Both the position numbers and the translations under genes were made by a program. A stretch of 64,000 nucleotides of DNA from Streptomyces hygroscopicus subsp. hygroscopicus (GTDB taxonomy: Bacteria > Actinomycetota > Actinomycetes > Streptomycetales > Streptomycetaceae): NCBI RefSeq assembly GCF_030269125.1, contig NZ_BSSM01000009.1, positions 1-64,000 of the forward strand, written 5' to 3'. This document shows, one piece after another, positions 26,266 through 34,459 of this stretch. Position 1 is the first letter of the stretch; each line of letters starts with the position of its first letter. The notes under the pieces were generated by a model. That model was not told where the DNA came from. It ran no database searches and was given only the letters and a program-made list of their open reading frames with translations.

Positions 26266-26685
26266 CTAGCGGGGGGCGTGGCCGATGGCCGCGAGGGCCG
26301 GGGCGATCAGGTCCCTGTCCCGGGGGTGGGTCAGGCGGTCGCGGGCCTCGGCCGGGGGCAGCCAGAGCAGTTCGCTGACCTCGTCGTTGGGGGTGAAGGC
26401 GCCGCCCGTCGACTCGGCCGCCCAGTACGTGACTTCCTTCCTGCGACCCGCGTGGTCGCGGTAGCGGGAGGTCGGCAGGCTCGGGCCGAGCCGGCAGGTG
26501 TGGCCGGTCTCCTCCGCCACCTCCCGCAGCGCCGCCGCGGGGGCCGTCTCGCCGCGCTTCAGCTTTCCCTTGGGCCAGGACCAGTCGGACCACTTGGGCC
26601 GGAACGCCAGGGCCAGTTCGACCCCTCCGGAGGGGGAACGGCGCCACAGCACGCAGCCCGCCGCCAGTACCGGGGTGTCGGTCAT
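26266..26685 (-). CDS. Nudix hydrolase (MutT-like)
   Basis: A 139-residue Nudix hydrolase. The Nudix box is complete: Gly40-x5-Glu46-x7-Arg54-Glu55-x2-Glu58-Glu59-x-Gly61. The N-terminal strand LAAGCVLWRR is typical of the MutT1-like subgroup, which hydrolyses oxidised nucleotides or diadenosine polyphosphates. It overlaps the CHAD gene by 4 nt and is the last gene of the ppk-CHAD-Nudix operon, consistent with a role in phosphoanhydride metabolism. Confidence 0.88.
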   Translation of the reverse strand: MTDTPVLAAGCVLWRRSPSGGVELALAFRPKWSDWSWPKGKLKRGETAPAAALREVAEETGHTCRLGPSLPTSRYRDHAGRRKEVTYWAAESTGGAFTPNDEVSELLWLPPAEARDRLTHPRDRDLIAPALAAIGHAPR

Positions 26686-27767
26686 GCCGTCTCCACCGGG
26701 TCGCGCTGCCAGGCGCGTTGGAAGGCGAAGCGGGCCGCCTCCACCTCGTGGCGCTGGTCCGCGTGCAGGACGCCGAGGGCGTAGGCCGTGGCGGGGGCGA
26801 TGCGGGGGGTGCGGGCGGCCTGGGCCGCGGCGGCGGCCGCCTCGGAGGCGTCGCGGTGCCGGTTCAGGGCCTGGCCCGCCGTCAGCAGGCGTACGTCGAC
26901 GGGGACGTCCCGGTGGAGCACCTCGCGGGCGTAGCGGTGCAGCCGCAGCAGCAGCCGGACCTGGTGCCAGGGGCCGTCCTGGGGGTGCGGGGACGGGTCC
27001 GGGGACAGGCCGTGGACCAGCGCCTCCGCGTTGTACGGGTGGCCCGCGGTGAGCAGCGGCAGCGCGGTGATGGCGTCCGTGAGCCGCTCCTGCGCGGCGC
27101 CGGCCAGCGGGCGCAGGTCCGTGGTGGGGGCGGCGGGGGTGAGGGGCACCTCGCTGGCCAGCACGGCGACCTTGTCGGCGACGGCGTGGAAGCGGCTGGA
27201 GCCCAGGGCCTGGAGGGCGGTGGAGTGGGCACGGGTCCGGGCGAGGGTGAGCTGGCGCTCCAGGAGGGCGCCCGCCTTGGCCGCGCCCACCGTCAGGTTG
27301 CCGCGTTCCGGCGCGGTCGTCGCCGGGCCGCCCCCCGGTGTTCCCGCGCCCACCCGGGCCGCCCGGCCGCCCGCGGCCGGTTCCACCATCACCTGCTCGG
27401 GGAACGCCGCCGCCCCCGACAGCCGGTGCAACGCCTGCAACAGCCTCTCCAGCCGCGCCTCGTACGCGTGCTCCAGGGCCAGCGTCCCGGACAGCCAGGC
27501 CAGTTCCGGCCGCATCGACTCCGACCAGGCCGGGTCGAGCAGGGGCCGGTAGGTGTGCAGGCTGCCGCTGATGCGGCGGGCCGAGCGGCGCAGCGCGCGG
27601 GCCGCATCGACGGACTCCTCGCCGGTGCCCGCGGCGCCCCCGCTCTCCCGGTGCAGCCGCAGGGCGCGCAGGAACTCCGTCGCCTGGGTGCGCAGATAGC
27701 CCGCGAGGGCGTCCCCCGTCACCACCTCGGCCGTGGGGTCCGTCGGGTCAAGGTGTTGCTGTGCCAC
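26682..27767 (-). CDS. CHAD domain protein
   Basis: A 361-residue helical protein with a CHAD domain over roughly residues 25-310. Family members bind polyphosphate through conserved basic residues; here Arg/His-rich helices such as RALRRSARRISGSLHTYRPLLD and LRLHRYAREVLH supply these. It overlaps both ppk (20 nt) and the Nudix gene (4 nt), so it is co-translated with polyphosphate kinase. The probable role is binding or targeting polyphosphate granules. Confidence 0.87.
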   Translation of the reverse strand: MAQQHLDPTDPTAEVVTGDALAGYLRTQATEFLRALRLHRESGGAAGTGEESVDAARALRRSARRISGSLHTYRPLLDPAWSESMRPELAWLSGTLALEHAYEARLERLLQALHRLSGAAAFPEQVMVEPAAGGRAARVGAGTPGGGPATTAPERGNLTVGAAKAGALLERQLTLARTRAHSTALQALGSSRFHAVADKVAVLASEVPLTPAAPTTDLRPLAGAAQERLTDAITALPLLTAGHPYNAEALVHGLSPDPSPHPQDGPWHQVRLLLRLHRYAREVLHRDVPVDVRLLTAGQALNRHRDASEAAAAAAQAARTPRIAPATAYALGVLHADQRHEVEAARFAFQRAWQRDPVETA

Positions 27768-29979
27768 GCCGGCGCCTCCGGGCGTCTATGAGCATCTCCT
27801 GGATGTTGCGCAGGGGTTGGCCGTCCGCGTCCAGCGCGTGCCGTGTCCACTCGCCGTCCGGGCCGAGGTGCCAGGACGCGGTGGAGTCGGACATGCCGGT
27901 GTCCAGCAGCCGGTTGAGGGCCGCGCGGTGGCCGGGGTCCACGACCCGCACCAGGGCCTCGATCCGCCGGTCGAGGTTGCGGTGCATCATGTCGGCGCTG
28001 CCGATCCACACCTCGGGCTCGCCGCCGTTGCCGAAGGCGAACACCCGGGAGTGTTCGAGGAAGCGGCCGAGGACGGAGCGGACCCGGATGTTCTCCGAGA
28101 GGCCGGGGACGCCGGGCCGGATCGCGCAGATGCCGCGGACCCAGACGTCCACCGGCACGCCCGCCTGGGCGGCCCGGTAGAGGGCGTCGATGACGGCCTC
28201 GTCCACCATCGAGTTGACCTTGATGCGGATGAACGCCGGGCGGCCCGCGCGATGGTGCTGGATCTCCTTGGTGATCCGCGATATCAGGCCGTCGCGCAGG
28301 GACTTGGGCGCGACCAGCAGGCGGCGGTAGGTCTCCCGGCGGGAGTAGCCGGAAAGCCGGTTGAAGAGGTCGGAGAGGTCCGCGCCGACCTGCGGGTCCG
28401 CGGTGAGCAGGCCGAGGTCCTCGTACAGCCGGGCGGTCTTCGGGTGGTAGTTGCCGGTGCCGACGTGGCTGTAGCGGCGCAGGGTCTCGCCCTCCTGGCG
28501 GACCACCAGCGACAGCTTGCAGTGCGTCTTGAGGCCGACCAGGCCGTAGACGACGTGGCAGCCGGCCTCCTCCAGCTTCTTCGCCCACTTGATGTTGGCG
28601 TGCTCGTCGAAGCGGGCCTTGATCTCGACCAGCACCAGGACCTGCTTGCCGGACTCGGCGGCGTCGATGAGCGCGTCCACGATCGGGGAGTCGCCCGAGG
28701 TGCGGTACAGGGTCTGCTTGATCGCGAGGACGTCCGGGTCCTCGGCGGCCTGCTGGAGGAAGGCCTGCACCGAGGTGGAGAAGCTGTCGTACGGGTGGTG
28801 CAGCAGCACGTCCCGCTGGCGCAGCGCGGCGAAGATGTCGGGCGCGGAGGCCGACTCGACCTCGGCGAGGTCGCGGTGGGTGCCCGCGACGAAGCTGCGG
28901 TACTTCAGCTCGGGCCGGTCGAGACCGTGGATGCGGAACAGCCCGGTCAGGTCGAGCGGGCCGGGCAGCGGGTAGACCTCGGCCTCGGAGATCTTCAGCT
29001 CGCGCACCAGCAGGTCGAGGACCTCGCGGTCGATGGACTCCTCGACCTCCAGGCGCACCGGCGGCCCGAAGCGGCGCCGCATGAGTTCCTTCTCCAGGGC
29101 CTGGAGGAGGTTCTCGGCGTCGTCCTCCTCGACCTCCAGGTCCTCGTTGCGGGTGAGCCGGAAGGCGTGGTGCTCCAGCACCTCCATGCCCGGGAACAGC
29201 TCTTCGAGGTGCGCGGCGATGACGTCCTCGACGGGGACGTACCGGCCGGGGCTCGACTCCAGGAAGCGCGAGAGCAGCGGCGGCACCTTCACGCGCGCGA
29301 AGTGCTTGTGGCCGCTGACCGGGTTGCGCACGACGACGGCCAGGTTCAGGGACAGGCCGGAGATGTACGGGAACGGGTGGGCGGGGTCGACCGCCAGCGG
29401 CGTGAGGACCGGGAAGATCTGGTGCCGGAACAGCGTGAACAGGCGGGCCTGCTCCTTGTCCGTCAGCTCGCTCCAGCGCACCAGGTGGATGCCCTCCTCC
29501 GCGAGGGCGGGGGCGACGTCCTCGTGGTAGCAGGCGGCGTGCCGCGCCATCAGTTCGCGCGAGCGGGCCCAGATCATCTCCAGGACCTCGCGCGGCTGGA
29601 GCCCGGAGGCCGAGCGGGTGGCCACGCCGGTGGCGATGCGGCGCTTGAGACCGGCGACCCGGACCATGAAGAACTCGTCCAGGTTGCTGGCGAAGATCGC
29701 GAGGAAGTTGGCCCGCTCCAGCAGGGGCGTGTTCGGGTCCTCCGCCAGCTCCAGGACGCGCTCGTTGAAGGCGAGCCAGCTGCGCTCCCGGTCCAGGAAG
29801 CGGCCCTGGGGCAGCGGGGCGCCGTCGGCCTGGGACTCCTCGTACGCGTCGAGATCCGCGTCGATGTCCGGTGCCAGGTCGGAGACCGCGGAGGTCACGG
29901 TGTGCGGCCGGTGCGCCGCGATGGAGCCCACGGAGGGCTGCGGGTGCTGTACCTCTGCCTTGGTGTCTTGCTGACTCAT
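27748..29979 (-). CDS. ppk: Polyphosphate kinase 1
   Basis: A 743-residue polyphosphate kinase, the full family length after a variable 60-residue N-terminal extension. It makes polyphosphate from ATP reversibly. Family blocks visible: RFLDRERSWLAFNERVLELA, the phospho-accepting His in HVGTGNYHPKTARLYED, and the phospholipase-D-like ends (IGSADMMHRNLDRRIE). The ATG at 29979 is chosen because GGAAGAA lies upstream at a normal distance and the open frame beyond it crosses non-coding sequence. It leads an operon with the CHAD and Nudix genes. A good PHO box was not found in its 355-bp upstream gap. Confidence 0.95.
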   Translation of the reverse strand: MSQQDTKAEVQHPQPSVGSIAAHRPHTVTSAVSDLAPDIDADLDAYEESQADGAPLPQGRFLDRERSWLAFNERVLELAEDPNTPLLERANFLAIFASNLDEFFMVRVAGLKRRIATGVATRSASGLQPREVLEMIWARSRELMARHAACYHEDVAPALAEEGIHLVRWSELTDKEQARLFTLFRHQIFPVLTPLAVDPAHPFPYISGLSLNLAVVVRNPVSGHKHFARVKVPPLLSRFLESSPGRYVPVEDVIAAHLEELFPGMEVLEHHAFRLTRNEDLEVEEDDAENLLQALEKELMRRRFGPPVRLEVEESIDREVLDLLVRELKISEAEVYPLPGPLDLTGLFRIHGLDRPELKYRSFVAGTHRDLAEVESASAPDIFAALRQRDVLLHHPYDSFSTSVQAFLQQAAEDPDVLAIKQTLYRTSGDSPIVDALIDAAESGKQVLVLVEIKARFDEHANIKWAKKLEEAGCHVVYGLVGLKTHCKLSLVVRQEGETLRRYSHVGTGNYHPKTARLYEDLGLLTADPQVGADLSDLFNRLSGYSRRETYRRLLVAPKSLRDGLISRITKEIQHHRAGRPAFIRIKVNSMVDEAVIDALYRAAQAGVPVDVWVRGICAIRPGVPGLSENIRVRSVLGRFLEHSRVFAFGNGGEPEVWIGSADMMHRNLDRRIEALVRVVDPGHRAALNRLLDTGMSDSTASWHLGPDGEWTRHALDADGQPLRNIQEMLIDARRRRRGTATP

Positions 29980-30257
29980 GAACCCATTCTTCCGCGCGAC
30001 CGGCATCACGGGCGCGTCGGAACGTGCGGGCGGGATCGTCACGGTCCCGTTCCCCGCGGGCCCCCCGGGGGGCGGCGAAGGTTCTGGCACGACGGGTTTC
30101 ATTGGCCGAGCGTCGCAAGTCCGTCTGAATCGACGGTTACGGAGACATGACGTGCGGGATAGCGCGGGGCGGCTCCCGGGGGTCCGCGTCGCGAGGGACG
30201 ACGGAATCCGTACCGGCTCGTGCGCCCTCGTGCAGGCGCGTCCGGAACCGGAAGCCA

Positions 30258-30295
30258 CGGTGCGGGACCGTACGGCAGCGTACGGTCCCGCACCG
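30258..30295 (-). terminator. Perfect 17-bp palindromic terminator
   Basis: CGGTGCGGGACCGTACG-GCAG-CGTACGGTCCCGCACCG is a perfect 17-bp stem with a 4-nt loop, 40 bp beyond the ABC permease stop in the gap between that gene and the ppk promoter. It most likely terminates the GntR-ABC operon. The rest of the 29980-30334 gap holds no gene. Confidence 0.7.
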
Positions 30296-30334
30296 CGGCG
30301 GAGTAGGGCCTCATGGCCTCTTCCGGGGAGCGCC

Positions 30335-31324
30335 TCAGTCGTCCGCGGGGCGCAGGGGACCCGTCTGCCGGCGCAGGGCGAGGAAGCAGCCGGCGACCAG
30401 CAGCCCGGCGACGGCCAGGACCAGCGCGGTCGTGGTGAGCTGGAGCCCCCAGAGGTGGGAGACGGGGTGGTACGTGTTGTAGCGGCCGGTGAAGTGCGCG
30501 TACGCCGCCTCGCACGACGCGGTGGAGTCGCACGACGGGGGCGGCACATGGGCGCCGGAGCGGGTCACCATGCCCTGGTCGACCACCAGGCCGTCGCCGA
30601 GGAAGCCCTGGTCCAGGGTGCTCAGCCGGGTCACCGGGGGCCACAGGTGCGGCAGCGCCAGCTCGGCCAGCCCCCGCACGACCCCCGTCACCAGCACCCC
30701 CACGACCAGCGCGAGCAGCGTCCGGCGCAGCAGCAGGCCCGCCAGGGCGCCGGCCGCGAGCCCGGCGAGGGCCAGGGCCACCACGACGGGGCCGCCCGCG
30801 TGCAGGGTGAAGCGGTCGTACCACTCCTTGGCGGAGTCGATCCGGCCCTGCCCCGCGGCCCAGGCGCGGTGGTGCAGCCAGCTCAGCAGGCCCGTGCAGA
30901 CGGCGACGCCGAGCGCCGGTACGGCCAGCCGCACCGCGAGCCAGCGTGCCGGGGAGGTGGCCTGGGTCCAGGCGAGCCGGGCGGTGCCGGACTCCAGCTC
31001 CCGGCCGGTCAGCGCGGCGCCCGCCCAGGCGGCCACCAGGAAGGGCAGCACGTTCAGGGCGACGGTGGCGTAGTCGTAGCAGTCCTTGTAGCGCAGGATC
31101 GCGCCCTGGTCGTAGTCGCAGCGCTCGGTCATGCCGCAGTCCCGGAACTGCCGCCAGCCCTGGGCCGCCGCGTCCAGGAGCGGGCCGTCGAGGGCGACCA
31201 GCAGGGCGGCCAGGAGGAGCCACAGCGCGGCCCAGGTGTACAGCGCGGGCCGGTGCAGACGCAGCAGCCAGCGGGTCTGCCGGGGCCGGTCGACGGGCGC
31301 GGCGGTCAGGGGTACGGCGCTCAC
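30335..31324 (-). CDS. ABC transporter permease (YtrA-operon type)
   Basis: A 329-residue membrane protein with about six hydrophobic segments, a large external loop after the first (FRDCGMTERCDYDQ, two Cys) and another late external loop rich in Cys and Ser. This is the ABC-2 type permease found with GntR/YtrA regulators. GTG 31324 overlaps the stop of the ATPase gene (GTGA), which fixes the start. It probably exports an antibiotic or peptide, or senses envelope stress, but the substrate is unknown. Confidence 0.83.
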   Translation of the reverse strand: MSAVPLTAAPVDRPRQTRWLLRLHRPALYTWAALWLLLAALLVALDGPLLDAAAQGWRQFRDCGMTERCDYDQGAILRYKDCYDYATVALNVLPFLVAAWAGAALTGRELESGTARLAWTQATSPARWLAVRLAVPALGVAVCTGLLSWLHHRAWAAGQGRIDSAKEWYDRFTLHAGGPVVVALALAGLAAGALAGLLLRRTLLALVVGVLVTGVVRGLAELALPHLWPPVTRLSTLDQGFLGDGLVVDQGMVTRSGAHVPPPSCDSTASCEAAYAHFTGRYNTYHPVSHLWGLQLTTTALVLAVAGLLVAGCFLALRRQTGPLRPADD

Positions 31325-32196
31325 GCGGCACGCTCCTCGGTCGGGTTCGGTGCGCCGGGGCCGCGCAGATGGGCGAGGACCAGTTCCTCCAGCGAGGGCG
31401 CGGTGGTGCGCCAGTCGCCGGCGAGCGGTCCGGCGGGGCGGATCAGCGCGGTGAGCTGGCGTCCGGTGACGCGGGACTCGACCACGGTGTGCGGGCCGAG
31501 GTCGGCGCCCGCGGCAGCGCCGCTGACCCGCAGATGGGCGTCGAGCAGCTCGTCGATCTCGCCGGCCAGCCGGATCCGGCCGCCCGCGACCAGCAGCAGG
31601 TGGTCGCAGGAGTCCTCCAGCTCCGCGATGACGTGTGAGGACAGCACGATCGTGGTGCCGTGGCGGGCCGCCTGGCCCATCAGCGTGCCCATCAGCTCGT
31701 GCCGGGCGAGGGGATCGAGGTCGGCCATCGGCTCGTCCAGGAGCAGCAGTTCGGGCCGCTTGCCGAGGGCGAGGGCGAGCGCGACCCGGGTGCGCTGGCC
31801 CCCGGAGAGCGTGCGGACCCGGGCGCGCGGGTCCAGGTCCTTGACGACGTGGCCGGCGACCGCCGCGTCCCAGCGCCCGGCGTTGAGGTCGGCGCCCATG
31901 AGCAGTGTCTCGGCGACGGTGAGCTGCGGGTACAGGGGCTTGTCCTGGGCGACGTGACCGACCCGGGGCCGCGCCTTCGCGGGGCTGGTCCCGAGGACGG
32001 TCAGGCCGCCCTCGGTGGGGGCCGTGAGCCCGGCGGCGAGGGACAGGAGGGTGGACTTGCCCGCTCCGTTGGGGCCCACGACGGCGCACACGCGCCCCGT
32101 CGGCAGCCGGAACGCGCAGTCCCGCAGGGCCCAGCCGCCCCGTCGGCCGAACCGTTTGCCCAGAGCGTCGGCCCGCAGGGCCGTGTCGCTGCTCAT
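31321..32196 (-). CDS. ABC transporter ATP-binding protein
   Basis: A 291-residue ABC ATPase: Walker A GPNGAGKST (residues 41-49), signature LSGGQRTRVALA, Walker B LLLLDEPMADLDP and switch His in LSSHVIAELED. A C-terminal 80-residue extension is typical of drug-export (CcmA-like) ATPases. It overlaps the GntR gene and the permease gene by 4 nt each, so the three are one operon. Confidence 0.92.
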   Translation of the reverse strand: MSSDTALRADALGKRFGRRGGWALRDCAFRLPTGRVCAVVGPNGAGKSTLLSLAAGLTAPTEGGLTVLGTSPAKARPRVGHVAQDKPLYPQLTVAETLLMGADLNAGRWDAAVAGHVVKDLDPRARVRTLSGGQRTRVALALALGKRPELLLLDEPMADLDPLARHELMGTLMGQAARHGTTIVLSSHVIAELEDSCDHLLLVAGGRIRLAGEIDELLDAHLRVSGAAAGADLGPHTVVESRVTGRQLTALIRPAGPLAGDWRTTAPSLEELVLAHLRGPGAPNPTEERAA

Positions 32197-32579
32197 GACG
32201 GATCTCCCTGGAAGTGCTTGTCGAGTACGGCGGTGAAGAGCGCGGCCACGTCGTCCCGTTCGAGGCCGGCCCCGCGGGCCCGGTCGGCCCACTCCTCCAG
32301 CTCCGCGCGGAGCGGGGAGTCGGCGGGGGCGGCGCCCAGCGATCTGCGCACGAAGGTGCCGAGCCCGCGCCGCGCCTCCACCAGACCCTCCCGCTCCAGC
32401 TCGCGGTAGGCCTTGAGGACGGTGTTGGGGTTGATGGCGGTGGCCTCGACGACCTCGCGGGCCGTCGGCAGCCGGTCCCCGGGGCGCAGCAGACCGAGGC
32501 GCAGGGCCTGCTTGGTCTGCTGGACGATCTGGACGTACGTGGCGACACCGCTGTGCCGGTCGATGCGATAGTCGACCAC
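32193..32579 (-). CDS. GntR family regulator, YtrA subfamily
   Basis: A 128-residue repressor with an N-terminal GntR winged helix-turn-helix (residues 10-78; LPTAREVVEATAINPNTVLKAYRELEREGLV) and only a short C-terminal helical tail, the defining shape of the YtrA subfamily. It starts at GTG 32579; the best ribosome binding site AAGGG lies inside the arm of a perfect 38-bp palindrome just upstream. It leads the ABC transporter operon and very probably represses itself and the transporter. Confidence 0.9.
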   Translation of the reverse strand: MVDYRIDRHSGVATYVQIVQQTKQALRLGLLRPGDRLPTAREVVEATAINPNTVLKAYRELEREGLVEARRGLGTFVRRSLGAAPADSPLRAELEEWADRARGAGLERDDVAALFTAVLDKHFQGDPS

Positions 32580-32584
32580 GCGAG

Positions 32585-32622
32585 CACCACCCTTTCACTA
32601 ATTGAGTAGTGAAAGGGTGGTG
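32585..32622. promoter_or_regulatory. Perfect 38-bp palindrome, putative YtrA-type operator
   Basis: CACCACCCTTTCACTA-ATTGAG-TAGTGAAAGGGTGGTG has two exact 16-nt arms and a 6-nt spacer, 5 nt upstream of the GTG start of the GntR gene. The arms contain TAGTGAAA half-sites suited to a GntR dimer. If transcribed it would fold into a hairpin that hides the ribosome binding site AAGGGTGG. Confidence 0.75.
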
Positions 32623-32626
32623 CAAA

Positions 32627-32656
32627 GAAGGGGCGGTCGTCAACACGGCCGCCCCT
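32627..32656 (-). terminator. mshD terminator
   Basis: AAGGGGCGG...CCGCCCCTT forms a 9-bp outer stem, extended by partial pairing inside, 23 nt past the mshD stop. On the minus strand it is followed by TCTTTG. It separates mshD from the GntR operator. Confidence 0.65.
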
Positions 32657-32679
32657 TGAGGGTTCCCGGGAGGCTTATG

Positions 32680-33606
32680 TCACGTCTCGGTGCGGTACAT
32701 CAGGTCCGTCTCGTACGTGCGGAAGCCCAGCCGCTCGTACACCGACACCGCGGCCTTGTTGTCGGCGTCGACGTAGAGCATCGCGGTCGGCAGGCCCTGC
32801 GCGGCGAGGTGGCGCAGCCCGATGGTCGTGAGGGCCTTGCCGAGGCCGCCGCCCTGCTCGCCGGGGCGGACGCCGAGCACGTAGACCTCGCCGAGGCCCT
32901 CCTCGGCGTGCACCTTGGTCCAGTGGAAGCCGATCAGCTCCCCGCGCCGCTCGGCGAGGAAGAACCCGGCCGGGTCGAACCAGGGCTGCGCCTTGCGGTC
33001 GTCGAGGTCGCGCTGGGTCAGCGAGCCCTGTTCGGGGTGGTGGGCGAACGCGCCCGCGTTGACGGCGAGCCACGCGGCGTCGTCCTTGCCGGGCTCGAAG
33101 GTGCGTACGCGCACGCCCTCGGGCAGCTGCGGCTCGGACAGTTCGAGACCGGCCAACTCCCGGCGCATCTGGCGCAGTTCGCGGAACAGGGTCAGGCCGA
33201 GCACCTGGGCGAGATGGCGGGCGGCCGGGTGCCCGCCGTGCGCCCACACCCGAAGGCGCTTGCCGGAGGCGGCGAGCAGGGCCGCGCCGAGCGCGCGGCC
33301 GTGCCCGTGCCCGCGGTGCGCGGGGTGGATGACGAGTTCGGCGGCCGGCGCCTCCACCGGATCGGTGTCCTCCAGCTGGGCGTAGCCGACGAGTTCGCCG
33401 TCGATGGTCAGCAGCAGATGCGAGACGCCCTCGCGGGCTCCCCCGCGCAGTTGCAGGCGGCCCTGCTCGGACACCGGCTGCTGCCCGTCGACCCGCGCGG
33501 CCTCGCCGAGCAGGGTGAGCACGGCCTCGGCCTGGTCCGGGGTGAGCGCGGAATGGGTCTCGATGGAGCGGGCGGGAAAGGCCCGTACGGTGTCGTCGCT
33601 GCTCAT
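32680..33606 (-). CDS. mshD: Mycothiol synthase
   Basis: A 308-residue tandem GNAT protein that acetylates Cys-GlcN-Ins in the last step of mycothiol synthesis, the actinobacterial thiol buffer. Both GNAT domains are seen: the first with ELVIHPAHRGHGHGRALG (about residues 87-105), the second with VYVLGVRPGEQGGGLGKAL and a C-terminal VYERLGFRTYETD. Length and order match MshD. ATG 33606 begins the conserved N terminus; the open frame beyond it runs into a region without a credible gene. Confidence 0.93.
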   Translation of the reverse strand: MSSDDTVRAFPARSIETHSALTPDQAEAVLTLLGEAARVDGQQPVSEQGRLQLRGGAREGVSHLLLTIDGELVGYAQLEDTDPVEAPAAELVIHPAHRGHGHGRALGAALLAASGKRLRVWAHGGHPAARHLAQVLGLTLFRELRQMRRELAGLELSEPQLPEGVRVRTFEPGKDDAAWLAVNAGAFAHHPEQGSLTQRDLDDRKAQPWFDPAGFFLAERRGELIGFHWTKVHAEEGLGEVYVLGVRPGEQGGGLGKALTTIGLRHLAAQGLPTAMLYVDADNKAAVSVYERLGFRTYETDLMYRTET

Positions 33607-34459
33607 GCGTACGAGGGTACGGGGCGCACGGGGAACGCGGGCAGAGGCGCTTCTCCCGTCGTGTGGCGGTCGGACGCGATGGTGGCCGCGACGCGGGCCC
33701 GGCGGCGGACGCCGTCCCGGGGACCACCGCGCGCACCGCGACCGGTGCGCGGCCCGCGGTGGCGTGGCGGTGCGCCCACGCCCGGAGGACCGCGAACGGC
33801 ACGACCGCCCGCGGGCGTTGGCCGGCCGGGACCGGCGGTGGGCGCGTCGGCGTGGCCCGTGGCCGCCCTGGGCGGCCCTGGCATACGGCGCCCGGCAGCG
33901 GCCCCGGCCCGCCGGGCCGGCGCCCGCGGACGCCGGACACCGACGCGGAGGGCGGTCCGTGCGGCCCCTCGGCGGGCGCTTCTCCCCGGACGGGCAGACG
34001 GTGATCCACCGGACCCCGCGGGGGACACCGCCTCGGGCGCCGGCCGTACGGCGGTCCGTGCGGGCTCGTCCGACGCGCGCGGGAGACGAACGGGCGCAAC
34101 CGTACCGGTGCTCGGGGTGAGCCGTCGCCCCGCGCGGCGCGCCCTCGGTCCGCCGGAAGCGGCCGGCGGGCTCGACGAGGCGCCGGGGGGAGGCGGGCCG
34201 AGCGGGCGGGGCCGGGCCGTCGCCCGCGCCATCGGCTGCCGCGGCCGCCGCGCCGGGACGTCCCCGGGCGCGTGCCGCGACACCGCCGCCTCCGCGGCCG
34301 CGTCCTCCGCCGCCCGGCGTCCCGCGGCGGCACGGCGAGGTGGAGCCGGAGCGGCACGTCGGCGGGCGCGGCCGCGGCCGTCGCGCGCAGACCGCCGATG
34401 AGGGGGGGAGTCGCCCGGCGTGCACCCGGTCCCGCGGAGGCCGCCGGGGCCGGTCGCGG
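33607..34459. other. 853-bp gap with no credible gene
   Basis: Between mshD and the histidine kinase gene the sequence is extremely GC-rich. All open frames are low-complexity Arg/Pro/Gly/Ala translations with no ribosome binding site, domain or coding rhythm. No strong promoter or repeat family was recognised. It may be a decayed gene: from memory S. coelicolor carries a secreted nucleotidase gene between the equivalent neighbours. Confidence 0.5.

Noticed and set aside
29980..30334. PHO box in front of ppk
   Set aside because: No tandem 11-nt units close to GTTCACC were found on the minus strand; the weak resemblance near 30110-30150 is not better than chance.
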